This document shows, in pieces, positions 52,139-59,748 of a stretch of DNA of 64,000 nt (position 1 is the stretch's first letter; the number at the start of each line of letters is the position of its first letter). This DNA comes from Panacagrimonas sp052389915 (lineage in GTDB: Bacteria > Pseudomonadota > Gammaproteobacteria > Nevskiales > Nevskiaceae), in the NCBI GenBank assembly GCA_052389915.1, contig JBQTHL010000061.1, positions 1-64,000 on the forward strand, written 5' to 3'. Both the position numbers and the translations under genes were made by a program. Below the pieces are notes generated by a model. It was given only the letters and a program-made list of their open reading frames with translations, was not told the origin of the DNA and ran no database searches.

Positions 52139-52783
52139 ATGCAGATCGGAGTGCTCGGTTCCGGCGATGTGGCCCGCACGCTGGCCGCGGGTTTGCTCAA
52201 GCATGGCCACGACGTGCTGGTGGGTTCACGCGATCCCGCCAGGCTGCGCGACTGGCTCAAGGAGCATCCGCGCAGCAGCGCCGGCAGTTTTGCGGACGCG
52301 GCCGGGTTCGGCGACGTGATCGTGCTGGCGGTGCGCGGCACGGCGGCGAACAAAGCGCTGCGACTGGCCGGCACCAGTCACCTGGTCGGCAAGATCGTGA
52401 TCGATGCCTGCAATCCGATTTCCGAACAGCCGCCGGTCAATGGCGTACTGCGCTTCTTCACCTCCCAGGACGACTCGCTGATGGAGCGCTTGCAGCGCGA
52501 GTTCTCGATCGCCCGGTTCGTCAAGGCCTTCAACTCGGTGGGGCATGGACAGATGGTCAACCCCGAATTTGCGGGCGGGCCGCCGAGCATGTTCATCTGC
52601 GGCAACGACGCGCCGGCCAAGAAAATCGTGAGCGAATTGCTGCGGCAACTGGGCTGGGAAGCGGTGGACATGGGCATGATGGAATCGGCGCGCGCCATCG
52701 AGCCGCTGTGCATGCTGTGGTGCATCCCCGTGCTGCGCGGCGAGCCCGGCGCACATGCGTTCAAGCTGTTGCGCAAGGCTTGA
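52139..52783 (+). CDS. NAD(P)-binding F420-type reductase family protein
   Basis: The 214-residue Rossmann protein has the dinucleotide motif IGVLGSGDVARTLAAGL at residues 3-19, the phosphate-recognising GSRDP loop (residues 32-36, Arg suggests NADPH) and the family segments VIDACNPIS and VKAFNSVG. These match the NADPH:F420-oxidoreductase-like family, which in bacteria without F420 has mostly unknown substrates. The ATG at 52139 is the only start compatible with the Rossmann N-terminus. Confidence 0.85.
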   Translation: MQIGVLGSGDVARTLAAGLLKHGHDVLVGSRDPARLRDWLKEHPRSSAGSFADAAGFGDVIVLAVRGTAANKALRLAGTSHLVGKIVIDACNPISEQPPVNGVLRFFTSQDDSLMERLQREFSIARFVKAFNSVGHGQMVNPEFAGGPPSMFICGNDAPAKKIVSELLRQLGWEAVDMGMMESARAIEPLCMLWCIPVLRGEPGAHAFKLLRKA

Positions 52784-52843
52784 ATCGCGGCGGTCAAGCC
52801 GCACCTTCCCCCTACCGTCGCCTTGCTGCAAGGGAGTGTTGCC

Positions 52844-53434
52844 GTGAACAAGCTGCGCCTGACCCTGGTCTCTTTCGTCGTCCTGCTTCTTTCCGGTTGC
52901 GGCTACAACGCCTTGCAGCAGCAGGACGAGGGTGTGAAAACCGCCTGGGCCGAAGTGCTCAACCAGTACCAGCGGCGCGCCGACCTCATACCCAATCTCG
53001 TGGCCACCGTAAAAGGTTTCGCAGAGCAGGAGAAGGACGTACTGCTGGGTGTGACCGAGGCGCGCTCGAAAGTCGGCTCGATCAACGTGACGCCGGAAAT
53101 GGTCAACGACCCCGAGGCGATGAAGCGCTTCGGTGAGGCACAGGGCGACTTGTCGTCCGCGTTGTCGCGCCTGCTGGTCGTCACCGAAAATTATCCGCAG
53201 CTCAAGTCCGACACCTTGTTCCGGGACTTGCAGGCGCAGCTAGAAGGCACCGAGAACCGCATCACCGTGGCGCGCAACCGCTTTATCGAGTCGGTGCAGA
53301 CCTACAACATCACGGTGCGAAGCTTCCCGACCAATCTCACGGCCAAGATGTTTGGCCACTCGGTGAAACCGAGCTTCACCGTGGAAAACGAGAAGGCCAT
53401 CAGCGCGCCGCCGAAAGTGGATTTCGGTAGCTAG
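52844..53434 (+). CDS. LemA family lipoprotein
   Basis: The 196-residue LemA protein has a GTG start with AGGGAG 7 nt upstream. A lipobox (LLLSGC) precedes the helical LemA core: YNALQQQDEGVKTAWAEVLNQYQRRADLIPNLV, RDLQAQLEGTENRITVARNRF and YNITVRSFPT (each is hallmark family sequence, given here in pieces). The function is unclear. It is regularly followed by TPM-domain genes, as here, and is probably an envelope protein cluster. Confidence 0.92.
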   Translation: MNKLRLTLVSFVVLLLSGCGYNALQQQDEGVKTAWAEVLNQYQRRADLIPNLVATVKGFAEQEKDVLLGVTEARSKVGSINVTPEMVNDPEAMKRFGEAQGDLSSALSRLLVVTENYPQLKSDTLFRDLQAQLEGTENRITVARNRFIESVQTYNITVRSFPTNLTAKMFGHSVKPSFTVENEKAISAPPKVDFGS

Positions 53435-53470
53435 GCGTGCGGCGCGTCGATAGCGAAACGGACTGAGGTG

Positions 53471-54301
53471 ATGGCAAGTCGCGGATTGATCCCGATCCTG
53501 GTTCTGGGCTTTTGTTGGATTGCTGCCTTGTCCGCGCAGATCGCCGTGCCCGAACTGCATGCGCGGGTGACGGACCTCACGGGTACTTTGGACGCATCGC
53601 AACTCCAAGCGCTCGAGTCCAAGCTCGCGGCTTTCGAGCAGGAAAAAGGCAGCCAGGTCGCGGTGCTGCTGGTGCCGAGCACGCAGCCCGAAACCATCGA
53701 GCAGTACTCGATCCGCGTGGTCGATGCCTGGAAGCTGGGCCGCGAGAAATCCGACGACGGCGTGCTGCTGCTGGTGGCCAGGAACGATCGCAGCTTGCGC
53801 ATCGAGGTGGGGCAGGGGTTGGAGGGCGCGATCCCCGATGCCATCGCCAAGAGGATCATCGAAGAAACCATGGTCCCGCGATTTCGCGAAGGCGATTTCG
53901 CAGGCGGGGTCGAGGCAGGGGTGGACCAGATCCTGGAACTGGTGCGCGGTGAAGTCTTGCCCGAACCGGCGCAGCGACCGGCGAGCGGCAACAGCGATCT
54001 GATCGGCTTCCTGCTTTTCGGCGCCCTGTTCGTCGCGCAATTTCTGCGTCGCCTGCTGGGCCGTCTGTTCGGTGCCGTCACGGCAGGCGGCATCGTGTTC
54101 GCGCTCGCGATGCTGCTTCTGGGCACGCTGGGCATTGCCGTCGCGCTTGCGCTCGCAACGATGGCGCTGAGTTTCATCGGACTTTCCGGTGGAGGCTGGA
54201 GCAGTGGCGGCAACCGGCGCGGCGGCGGATTCGGAGGTGGCGGTGGGTTCTCGGGCGGCGGTGGCGGCTTCAGCGGCGGAGGCGCATCGGGACGATGGTG
54301 A
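53471..54301 (+). CDS. TPM-domain membrane protein (YgcG-like)
   Basis: The 276-residue protein has a signal peptide, a periplasmic TPM domain (residues about 30-155, with VTDLTGTLDASQLQALESKL and SDDGVLLLVARNDRSLRIEVG, in pieces), one or two membrane helices (about 180-240) and a Gly/Ser-rich C-terminus (GGGFGGGGGFSGGG). This is the standard architecture of the LemA partner. The ATG at 53471 directly follows a GTG alternative. The end overlaps the next TPM gene. Confidence 0.9.
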   Translation: MASRGLIPILVLGFCWIAALSAQIAVPELHARVTDLTGTLDASQLQALESKLAAFEQEKGSQVAVLLVPSTQPETIEQYSIRVVDAWKLGREKSDDGVLLLVARNDRSLRIEVGQGLEGAIPDAIAKRIIEETMVPRFREGDFAGGVEAGVDQILELVRGEVLPEPAQRPASGNSDLIGFLLFGALFVAQFLRRLLGRLFGAVTAGGIVFALAMLLLGTLGIAVALALATMALSFIGLSGGGWSSGGNRRGGGFGGGGGFSGGGGGFSGGGASGRW

Positions 54302-54798
54302 GCCCCGGACGCTGGTTGCGGCACCTTGCCACGGGTCCCTGGACGCGCCGCCGTGCGTTTCCGCTGCACACCCTGGATGCCATCGAACAAGCTGTTTGCA
54401 CGTGCGAAAAAATCCATGCCGGAGAAATCCGCTTTGCGGTCGATACCGCGCTGTCGCTATCCGATCTCTGGCACGGAATTACGCCCCGCGAGTGCGCGCT
54501 CGAAGCCTTCTCGCGTCTGCGCGTGTGGGACACCGAGCACAACAACGGCGTGCTGATCTACTTGCTACTGGCAGATCGCGATGTGGAAATCGTTGCCGAC
54601 CGCGGCGTCGGCAAGGGACGCGTGCCCCAGCAGGAGTGGGAGGCCTGCTGCAGCGTGATGGAAGGTCACTTCGCCCGGAACAATTTTCGCGACGGTGCCG
54701 TCGCCGGCATCGAGGCCGTGACGGCGGTACTGGCGCGGCATCCGCCGGCGGGCGCGGATACGGGCAACGAACTGCCGGACGCGGCCGCCCTGCTTTAG
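54295..54798 (+). CDS. Second TPM-domain protein
   Basis: The 167-residue protein has a TPM core (IHAGEIRFAVDTALSL; WDTEHNNGVLIYLLLADRDVEIVADRGV, in pieces) and neither signal peptide nor Gly-rich tail. It is the cytosolic-type third member of the lemA-TPM-TPM cluster and overlaps the preceding gene by 7 nt (ATGGTGA). The function is unknown. Confidence 0.85.
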   Translation: MVSPGRWLRHLATGPWTRRRAFPLHTLDAIEQAVCTCEKIHAGEIRFAVDTALSLSDLWHGITPRECALEAFSRLRVWDTEHNNGVLIYLLLADRDVEIVADRGVGKGRVPQQEWEACCSVMEGHFARNNFRDGAVAGIEAVTAVLARHPPAGADTGNELPDAAALL

Positions 54799-54829
54799 CC
54801 GGGGGTTCAGCCGCAGGCGAAACCGGGTC

Positions 54830-55432
54830 TCAAGCAGCCAGATCCCGAACCACGGGAAGGAGACGCTCGATCAGTGCCTCCACTTCCGCCCGATCGATCG
54901 TCGGCACGAGGAACTCCGCTGTCGTGCCGTGGAATTCCACTGGCCGTATCACGCGGTCTGCCGCTCCGCAGCAGGGACTGCGCTCGTAGTCCTCGAACAG
55001 AATGCGCGTGCCGGGGCGGGCCTTGGCCAGACTGTTCAGGAAGCATGCGCTGCGGAACGATCCGCCAATCCGGATCAGGTCGGGGCGAAGCTTGGCGTGA
55101 CTCGCGAAGCGCCACGCCACCGCAGCGTAGGGCGGCAAACCGGCCTGCCGTGTCTTCGCCGTTGCCGCAGCCCGCGATCGCGGCGGGTCGATGTTCACGT
55201 GGATCGAAAACAGCAGGGATCGAAGATAGGCGGGAGAAAATTTCGCCCTCACCTGCTTGCACCGCTGACGATCCGATTCGGTCGAGACGACCGTGGGCAC
55301 GCCCAGTTTGCCGGCCAGAAGAGTGCTGCTGCCGGAACCGAACTCCAGGAACGTTTTCGAATTGGCGAGGAGCGTGCCGAGCCGCTCGAGGCTCTTCGTA
55401 TCAGACGGCGATTCCGGGGATTTGTCCTTCAT
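54830..55432 (-). CDS. Class I methyltransferase-like protein
   Basis: The 200-residue protein has a Rossmann-type motif TFLEFGSGSSTLLA (residues about 26-39) resembling SAM-binding motif I, an acidic end of strand 2 (VVSTESDRQRC) and a later ILFEDYERS segment. I do not recognise a specific family. It is the last gene of a minus-strand group with glycosyltransferases, so modification of a glycan or its carrier is plausible. The start MKDKSPES is the first with a reasonable context; a longer frame begins at 55519. Confidence 0.6.
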   Translation of the reverse strand: MKDKSPESPSDTKSLERLGTLLANSKTFLEFGSGSSTLLAGKLGVPTVVSTESDRQRCKQVRAKFSPAYLRSLLFSIHVNIDPPRSRAAATAKTRQAGLPPYAAVAWRFASHAKLRPDLIRIGGSFRSACFLNSLAKARPGTRILFEDYERSPCCGAADRVIRPVEFHGTTAEFLVPTIDRAEVEALIERLLPVVRDLAA

Positions 55433-55478
55433 GACCGCGGGCCGCAGTTGCCGGAATTTCGGAAAGGTGCATGCATCG

Positions 55479-56423
55479 CTAGCGACTCGCCGCGCGCAGC
55501 CGGAGCGTGGTTCGTACACGCTTGCTGCCGGTCATGAGGAACTTGAACATGTCGAACATTTCGCGCCGGCTGAAGTACTGCACCGTGCCGTCGGGACGCA
55601 GGCGAAACTGGAACTCCGCTATCGTTTCCTTCTTGCCGGGTTCGGCCTCCGCTTGACCTCCGAGCGCCTCGATACTCGCGAAATAGGTGCCGACGTTGCC
55701 GGACGCCTGTAGCTGTTTTCCGCGCGCGACGATGTCCTCAATCGAGTCGGTTTCGCGGACCAGCTTCCGCGCCACCAGTTTCCTGATATTCGCCTTCGTT
55801 CTCTGGAGCGGCGACAGCCTGGCCCTGTGCAGTACGAACAGTCCGACCGGAACCGAACTGGAATAGAACTTCTTCGCCACCTGGAAATTGTGGTTGAGGA
55901 ATCCTTCGAATTTCAGCGAGGACGCGAGTACCGGTTTCCCGGCCTGGATGCCGTGTGCGAGGGCACTGAAGTTCGGTCCGAAGGAAAACACGTTGGCATG
56001 AAGCGGGACGCTCCACAGCCAGACGCTCGGAATCACCGTGGCGTCAGGGAACTGGCCGACGAATTCGACGATCTTCGGATCGGCGTAATGATGGTGGCCG
56101 CGTATCAGGGTCAGGCTCTCGTCGGTGTCCAGAAAGACGAAATGCCTGCAGGAGTCGGCCAGTGCCCGGTAAAGGTCCCTGGAGGCTTCTGCCGAGTGCA
56201 AGCGGTTGTGCGAGCCCGTGAATCGAAGGACCAGCAACGCGGGCTCGAACCCTTGCAGGATTCCGAGCGCTTCGGGATCGGTGGAGCCGTTGTCGAAAAC
56301 GATCAGGTTCTCGAGTCCGACGATGCGGGCGTGGTGCCGGATCCAGTGTTCGAGGAAAAACGGATCGTCCTTGGTTTTCAGCAGAATCTTCAACGGCGCC
56401 GTTCTCGAAGCGATGGCCCGCAT
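55479..56423 (-). CDS. Glycosyltransferase-like protein (GT92/DUF23-type)
   Basis: The 314-residue product opens with LKILLKTKDDPFFLEHWIRHH and VGLENLIVFDNGSTD (in pieces), the GT92-like pattern of a nucleotide-sugar fold with an NGSTD motif. FVFLDTDESL supplies a DxD-type metal site. The segment SALAHGIQAGKPVL and later His-rich parts fit the same family. It lies 29 nt after the family 2 glycosyltransferase gene. The sugar specificity is unknown. Confidence 0.75.
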   Translation of the reverse strand: MRAIASRTAPLKILLKTKDDPFFLEHWIRHHARIVGLENLIVFDNGSTDPEALGILQGFEPALLVLRFTGSHNRLHSAEASRDLYRALADSCRHFVFLDTDESLTLIRGHHHYADPKIVEFVGQFPDATVIPSVWLWSVPLHANVFSFGPNFSALAHGIQAGKPVLASSLKFEGFLNHNFQVAKKFYSSSVPVGLFVLHRARLSPLQRTKANIRKLVARKLVRETDSIEDIVARGKQLQASGNVGTYFASIEALGGQAEAEPGKKETIAEFQFRLRPDGTVQYFSRREMFDMFKFLMTGSKRVRTTLRLRAASR

Positions 56424-56452
56424 CGCCTCGTCGCGCTGTTCCTGCCAATGGA

Positions 56453-57403
56453 TCAAGGGCGTCCCCGTACCGGCGCGCCGGCGTGCAGCCCTGCTTGCGG
56501 GCGCCGTCGAGTCTTGTCCCTGGTGCGGCCGCCGATCGCCTCGCCGTGCGCCAGCCGCGACCACAGGTGGTCGAGATTCCACAGCTTGATGTAGTGCTCG
56601 AACACCAGTGGCCAGTTGAGCGGGCAGGGCGCCAGCTTGTTCGGCACCGGACCCTCCACGACCATTTTCAGATACCGCGTGAAACAGACCTCGGTTTCCA
56701 GGCGCGCGCGGTGCGCCACGCTGGCGAAGGTGTTGGTCGGATGAAGACGGTAGTCGTACAGGCGCTCCGGCACGTACAGCGGTTCTTCGAACGCGATCGC
56801 GCGCAAGGCCCAGTCGTAGTCGTGGGCCAGTTTCAGATCGATGAACGGCCCGACCTGCTGCGCCAGTTCGCGGGTCATCGCAAAGTTTCCGGTCGTCACC
56901 GTGGCGTTGATGCGCAGGAACGCGAACGACAGCGAAGGCAACTGCGGCGCGTATCCGTCCAGGTACGCGATCAGGCCCAGCAGGCTCTCCGGGATCGGGG
57001 TGTCGCCATCCGCAAAGGGATGGATGCCGGAGAACGCGAAGCGCGAACCGCGATCCGCCATCTCGGCCACCATCCGGCCGAGGCGCAGCGGGTGATAGCG
57101 GTCGTCCGAGTTGAGCAGAAACAGATATTCGCCCTGCGCCAGCGCCATGCCGCGGTTGAACGAGGCGTGCGCGCCCTTGTTCGTCTCGTTGCGCTCGCAC
57201 ACGATGCGCTCGAAACGCTGCCGGTATTCCGGCGACCCGGTGAGTTCGCGAGCCCTGTCGAAGCTCGCATCGGGCGAGGCGTCGTCGATCACGATCAGCT
57301 CGATGCGCGGCCAACTCTGCACGAGCACCGACTTCAGGCATTCCGCCAGAAGGGTTTCGTGCCTGTAGACCGGCACGATGACCGAACACAGCGGAAAGCT
57401 CAT
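56453..57403 (-). CDS. Family 2 glycosyltransferase
   Basis: The 316-residue protein has a GT-A fold: CSVIVPVYRHETLLAECLKS at the N-terminus, IDDASPDASFD, NKGAHASFNRGMALAQGEY and the DxD-type LLNSDDR near residue 95. It probably adds a sugar to a surface polysaccharide. It overlaps the upstream glycoside-hydrolase-like gene by 4 nt (ATGA). The longer frame reaching 58795 is a shadow of that gene. Confidence 0.88.
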   Translation of the reverse strand: MSFPLCSVIVPVYRHETLLAECLKSVLVQSWPRIELIVIDDASPDASFDRARELTGSPEYRQRFERIVCERNETNKGAHASFNRGMALAQGEYLFLLNSDDRYHPLRLGRMVAEMADRGSRFAFSGIHPFADGDTPIPESLLGLIAYLDGYAPQLPSLSFAFLRINATVTTGNFAMTRELAQQVGPFIDLKLAHDYDWALRAIAFEEPLYVPERLYDYRLHPTNTFASVAHRARLETEVCFTRYLKMVVEGPVPNKLAPCPLNWPLVFEHYIKLWNLDHLWSRLAHGEAIGGRTRDKTRRRPQAGLHAGAPVRGRP

Positions 57404-59658
57404 TCGGCGATCTCGAGCAAGCCGTCCAGCGCGACTTCGACAGCGCCCGGCGAATCGGCGCCTTCGGCCGGAAAAATGACCGACAGGCGATAGCGTCCGC
57501 CTGGCAGATCCTGCGTGTCGAAAGACACGGTGAACCCGATCCACCGGGCCTCGGTCAGCGGGGAAATTACGGAAGCTTTCTCTGCCGGTCCCAGCAGTTG
57601 CTTCCAGCGCTTCGATGTGGCTCCGGCGGACGGCCGGCCCGGCGCTTCCTGACGCTGGCTGCGGCTCATGACGAGCGCGTAGCGCGCGTCGGATGCTGCG
57701 TCCACCGGCGTCAGCTTGAGGAACGAAAGCGTCGAGGCGAGGAGCGTGCGCCCGTCGGGCGTGGCGCGGGCGGTCAGGTAGAAAATATCGCCGCGCTTCA
57801 GGCTCAGATAGCGCTGGCCGATCCTGCGCCCGATCTGTTCGATGTTTGCCTGTCCGCCGCTGCGCAAGGGACGGATACCTAGCGGTTCGTGTGCGCTCAG
57901 CCACGTTCGCGTCAGGTAGGGCGCGGCGTGGCGCGCGTGTTCGAGCGCAAAACCGAGCGAGCGTTGCAGCGCGAAGACCTGGTGGCGGATGCGGTCGAGC
58001 GCGGCAAGGGCAACCGGATCGTTGTGCAGCCTCAGCACCAGCGAGTCGAACGTTGCGTCGGTGGCGTCGGCTCCCACGACGACGCGCCGCAGCGCTTCGA
58101 GGTTGGCGCGGCCATAACGGAAATCGGGTTCCAGGCAAGTACCCTCGCCCCATTCGTTCCAGGCATTGACGAACAGCAGCCGGCCGTCCGGGCCGAAGTT
58201 CCTCTCCGTGCGCTGGCAAGCGTCTTCGAGCCAGCGCTCGAACAGTGCCGGCGAGTAGAACGTGCAGACGTGGGCATTCATGCCGCGACGGCTGGTGTTG
58301 TCCCAGTCCAGCATCACGGTCTTGTAGCGCGGGTATTCGGGATCGGAAGCGGCGAGTTCGCTGGCCACCACCTCGGCGTAGTCGTAGACCTTGCCCTTGA
58401 AGTCGGGATTGAGCGCGGTCAGCACGCCCGGCTTGTCGATGAGCTGGCCGGCGTTGATCGAGTGGGGAGGAAACTCCACGGAGCTGTCGCAACCCAGCGA
58501 AAACGGGCTGGACGCTCCGAACGTCTCGGCCATGCAGATGTGCAGGCCCGGCAGGTCGTTGGCTTCGCAAACGCGCCGCCATTGCTCGAACACGTGCAGC
58601 GGATCGGACAGCAGACCCACGCGGTAAACGATCAGGATGGGCTTGCCGTCCACGCGGATGTAACGCGGGTCCTTGAGCAGCGGCAGCACGTCGTGGATGA
58701 AGGACACGTCCTGATCGATGGAATGCGGCTGCGGCATCAGCATTTCCTGCTCCGAGCCGTCCCAGCGGCGCGACCAGGGCTCGTTGGCCCAGCACAGGCA
58801 GAAGCCGAAGTCATGCTCGATTTCGAGGAAGCGTTCCAGCGGCTTTTGCAGCAGGCGCTGGCCGCCGAACCAGTAATGGTGAAAGCAGAATCCGGCCAGC
58901 CCGTGCGAGCGCGCCAGCTCGATCTGCGCTTCGATCACACCGGGCATGCGCAAATCGTAGTAGCCGAGTTCGGTGGGAATGCGTGGCTGCGCGTGTTCAG
59001 CGAACGCGGGTTTTGCGCTGGTGACGCCGATCCATTCAGTGAAGCCCGGACCCCACCACTGGTCATTCTCCGGAATGGCGTGAAACTGTGGGAGATAAAA
59101 CGCCAGCGCGCGCACGCGCGCACTGCGCGCCGGGTGCAGCGGTGCGGGTTCGCGGCGCAGTATCGCTTCGCGTTCGGCAATGCCGGATGCCTTCGGGCGC
59201 GTCGTCATGGCGCGCAGGTGCCGCGCCAGCGCTCCGCCCAGCACGCGGCTTTGCGAGCGGGCAAGGCTGCTGTCCACCTCGATCTCCGCGTCGAGCACAC
59301 GCACCAGCAGGTTCACCGGTGCCGCCTTGGCGTCGGCGGCTTCGAGTGCCGCGATCAGGGCGTCGCGACGCGCCTCCGGAATTTCCATCCAGTGGTAGGC
59401 AAACCCTGCATGGCAGGGAAAACCCAGCAAGTCGGTGAGGTCCGGTCGCAGCGTGCGTGCCTGGGACGTCCCGAGAACGACGCCCTGGCAGGATATTTCG
59501 AGCGCGACCGGCCTTTGCGGTTGTTCGGCGCTGAGGCACCAACCGCTGACGGACTGCAAGTCGAGGAGCTCCACCGCGCCTCGATGCGACGGTGCGTTGC
59601 CGAGAAGGCTCAGGTCGCAGGTGGTGCGTGGCAGCGAAGCGCTTTGTGTATCTTTCAT
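57400..59658 (-). CDS. GH99/WbsX-like glycan protein
   Basis: This 752-residue protein carries a WbsX/GH99-like domain (about residues 160-510): ALAFYLPQFHAIPENDQWWG, FTEWIGVTSAKP, FCFHHYWFGG, WANEPWSRRWDG and NAWNEWGEGTCLEPD are all standard for O-antigen/capsule cluster proteins of this type. The first 140 residues and the last 190 form extra domains, the last possibly carbohydrate-binding (beta-rich). The start MKDTQSAS at 59658 is chosen because the upstream frame overlaps glnE. It is the first gene of the minus-strand polysaccharide group. Confidence 0.82.
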   Translation of the reverse strand: MKDTQSASLPRTTCDLSLLGNAPSHRGAVELLDLQSVSGWCLSAEQPQRPVALEISCQGVVLGTSQARTLRPDLTDLLGFPCHAGFAYHWMEIPEARRDALIAALEAADAKAAPVNLLVRVLDAEIEVDSSLARSQSRVLGGALARHLRAMTTRPKASGIAEREAILRREPAPLHPARSARVRALAFYLPQFHAIPENDQWWGPGFTEWIGVTSAKPAFAEHAQPRIPTELGYYDLRMPGVIEAQIELARSHGLAGFCFHHYWFGGQRLLQKPLERFLEIEHDFGFCLCWANEPWSRRWDGSEQEMLMPQPHSIDQDVSFIHDVLPLLKDPRYIRVDGKPILIVYRVGLLSDPLHVFEQWRRVCEANDLPGLHICMAETFGASSPFSLGCDSSVEFPPHSINAGQLIDKPGVLTALNPDFKGKVYDYAEVVASELAASDPEYPRYKTVMLDWDNTSRRGMNAHVCTFYSPALFERWLEDACQRTERNFGPDGRLLFVNAWNEWGEGTCLEPDFRYGRANLEALRRVVVGADATDATFDSLVLRLHNDPVALAALDRIRHQVFALQRSLGFALEHARHAAPYLTRTWLSAHEPLGIRPLRSGGQANIEQIGRRIGQRYLSLKRGDIFYLTARATPDGRTLLASTLSFLKLTPVDAASDARYALVMSRSQRQEAPGRPSAGATSKRWKQLLGPAEKASVISPLTEARWIGFTVSFDTQDLPGGRYRLSVIFPAEGADSPGAVEVALDGLLEIAE

Positions 59659-59748
59659 GGATTCGTCAGGCCGGGAGCCGGTGCCAACCGGCCCGTCATC
59701 GACTTCGCGGAAGAGGTAGCGACGCTTCCCAAGGTCATCTGAGTCGAG

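Noticed and set aside
56453..58795. 780-residue minus-strand ORF spanning two genes
   Set aside because: Its first half is a shifted-frame shadow of the GH99-like gene; only the part from 57403 onward is a real glycosyltransferase.
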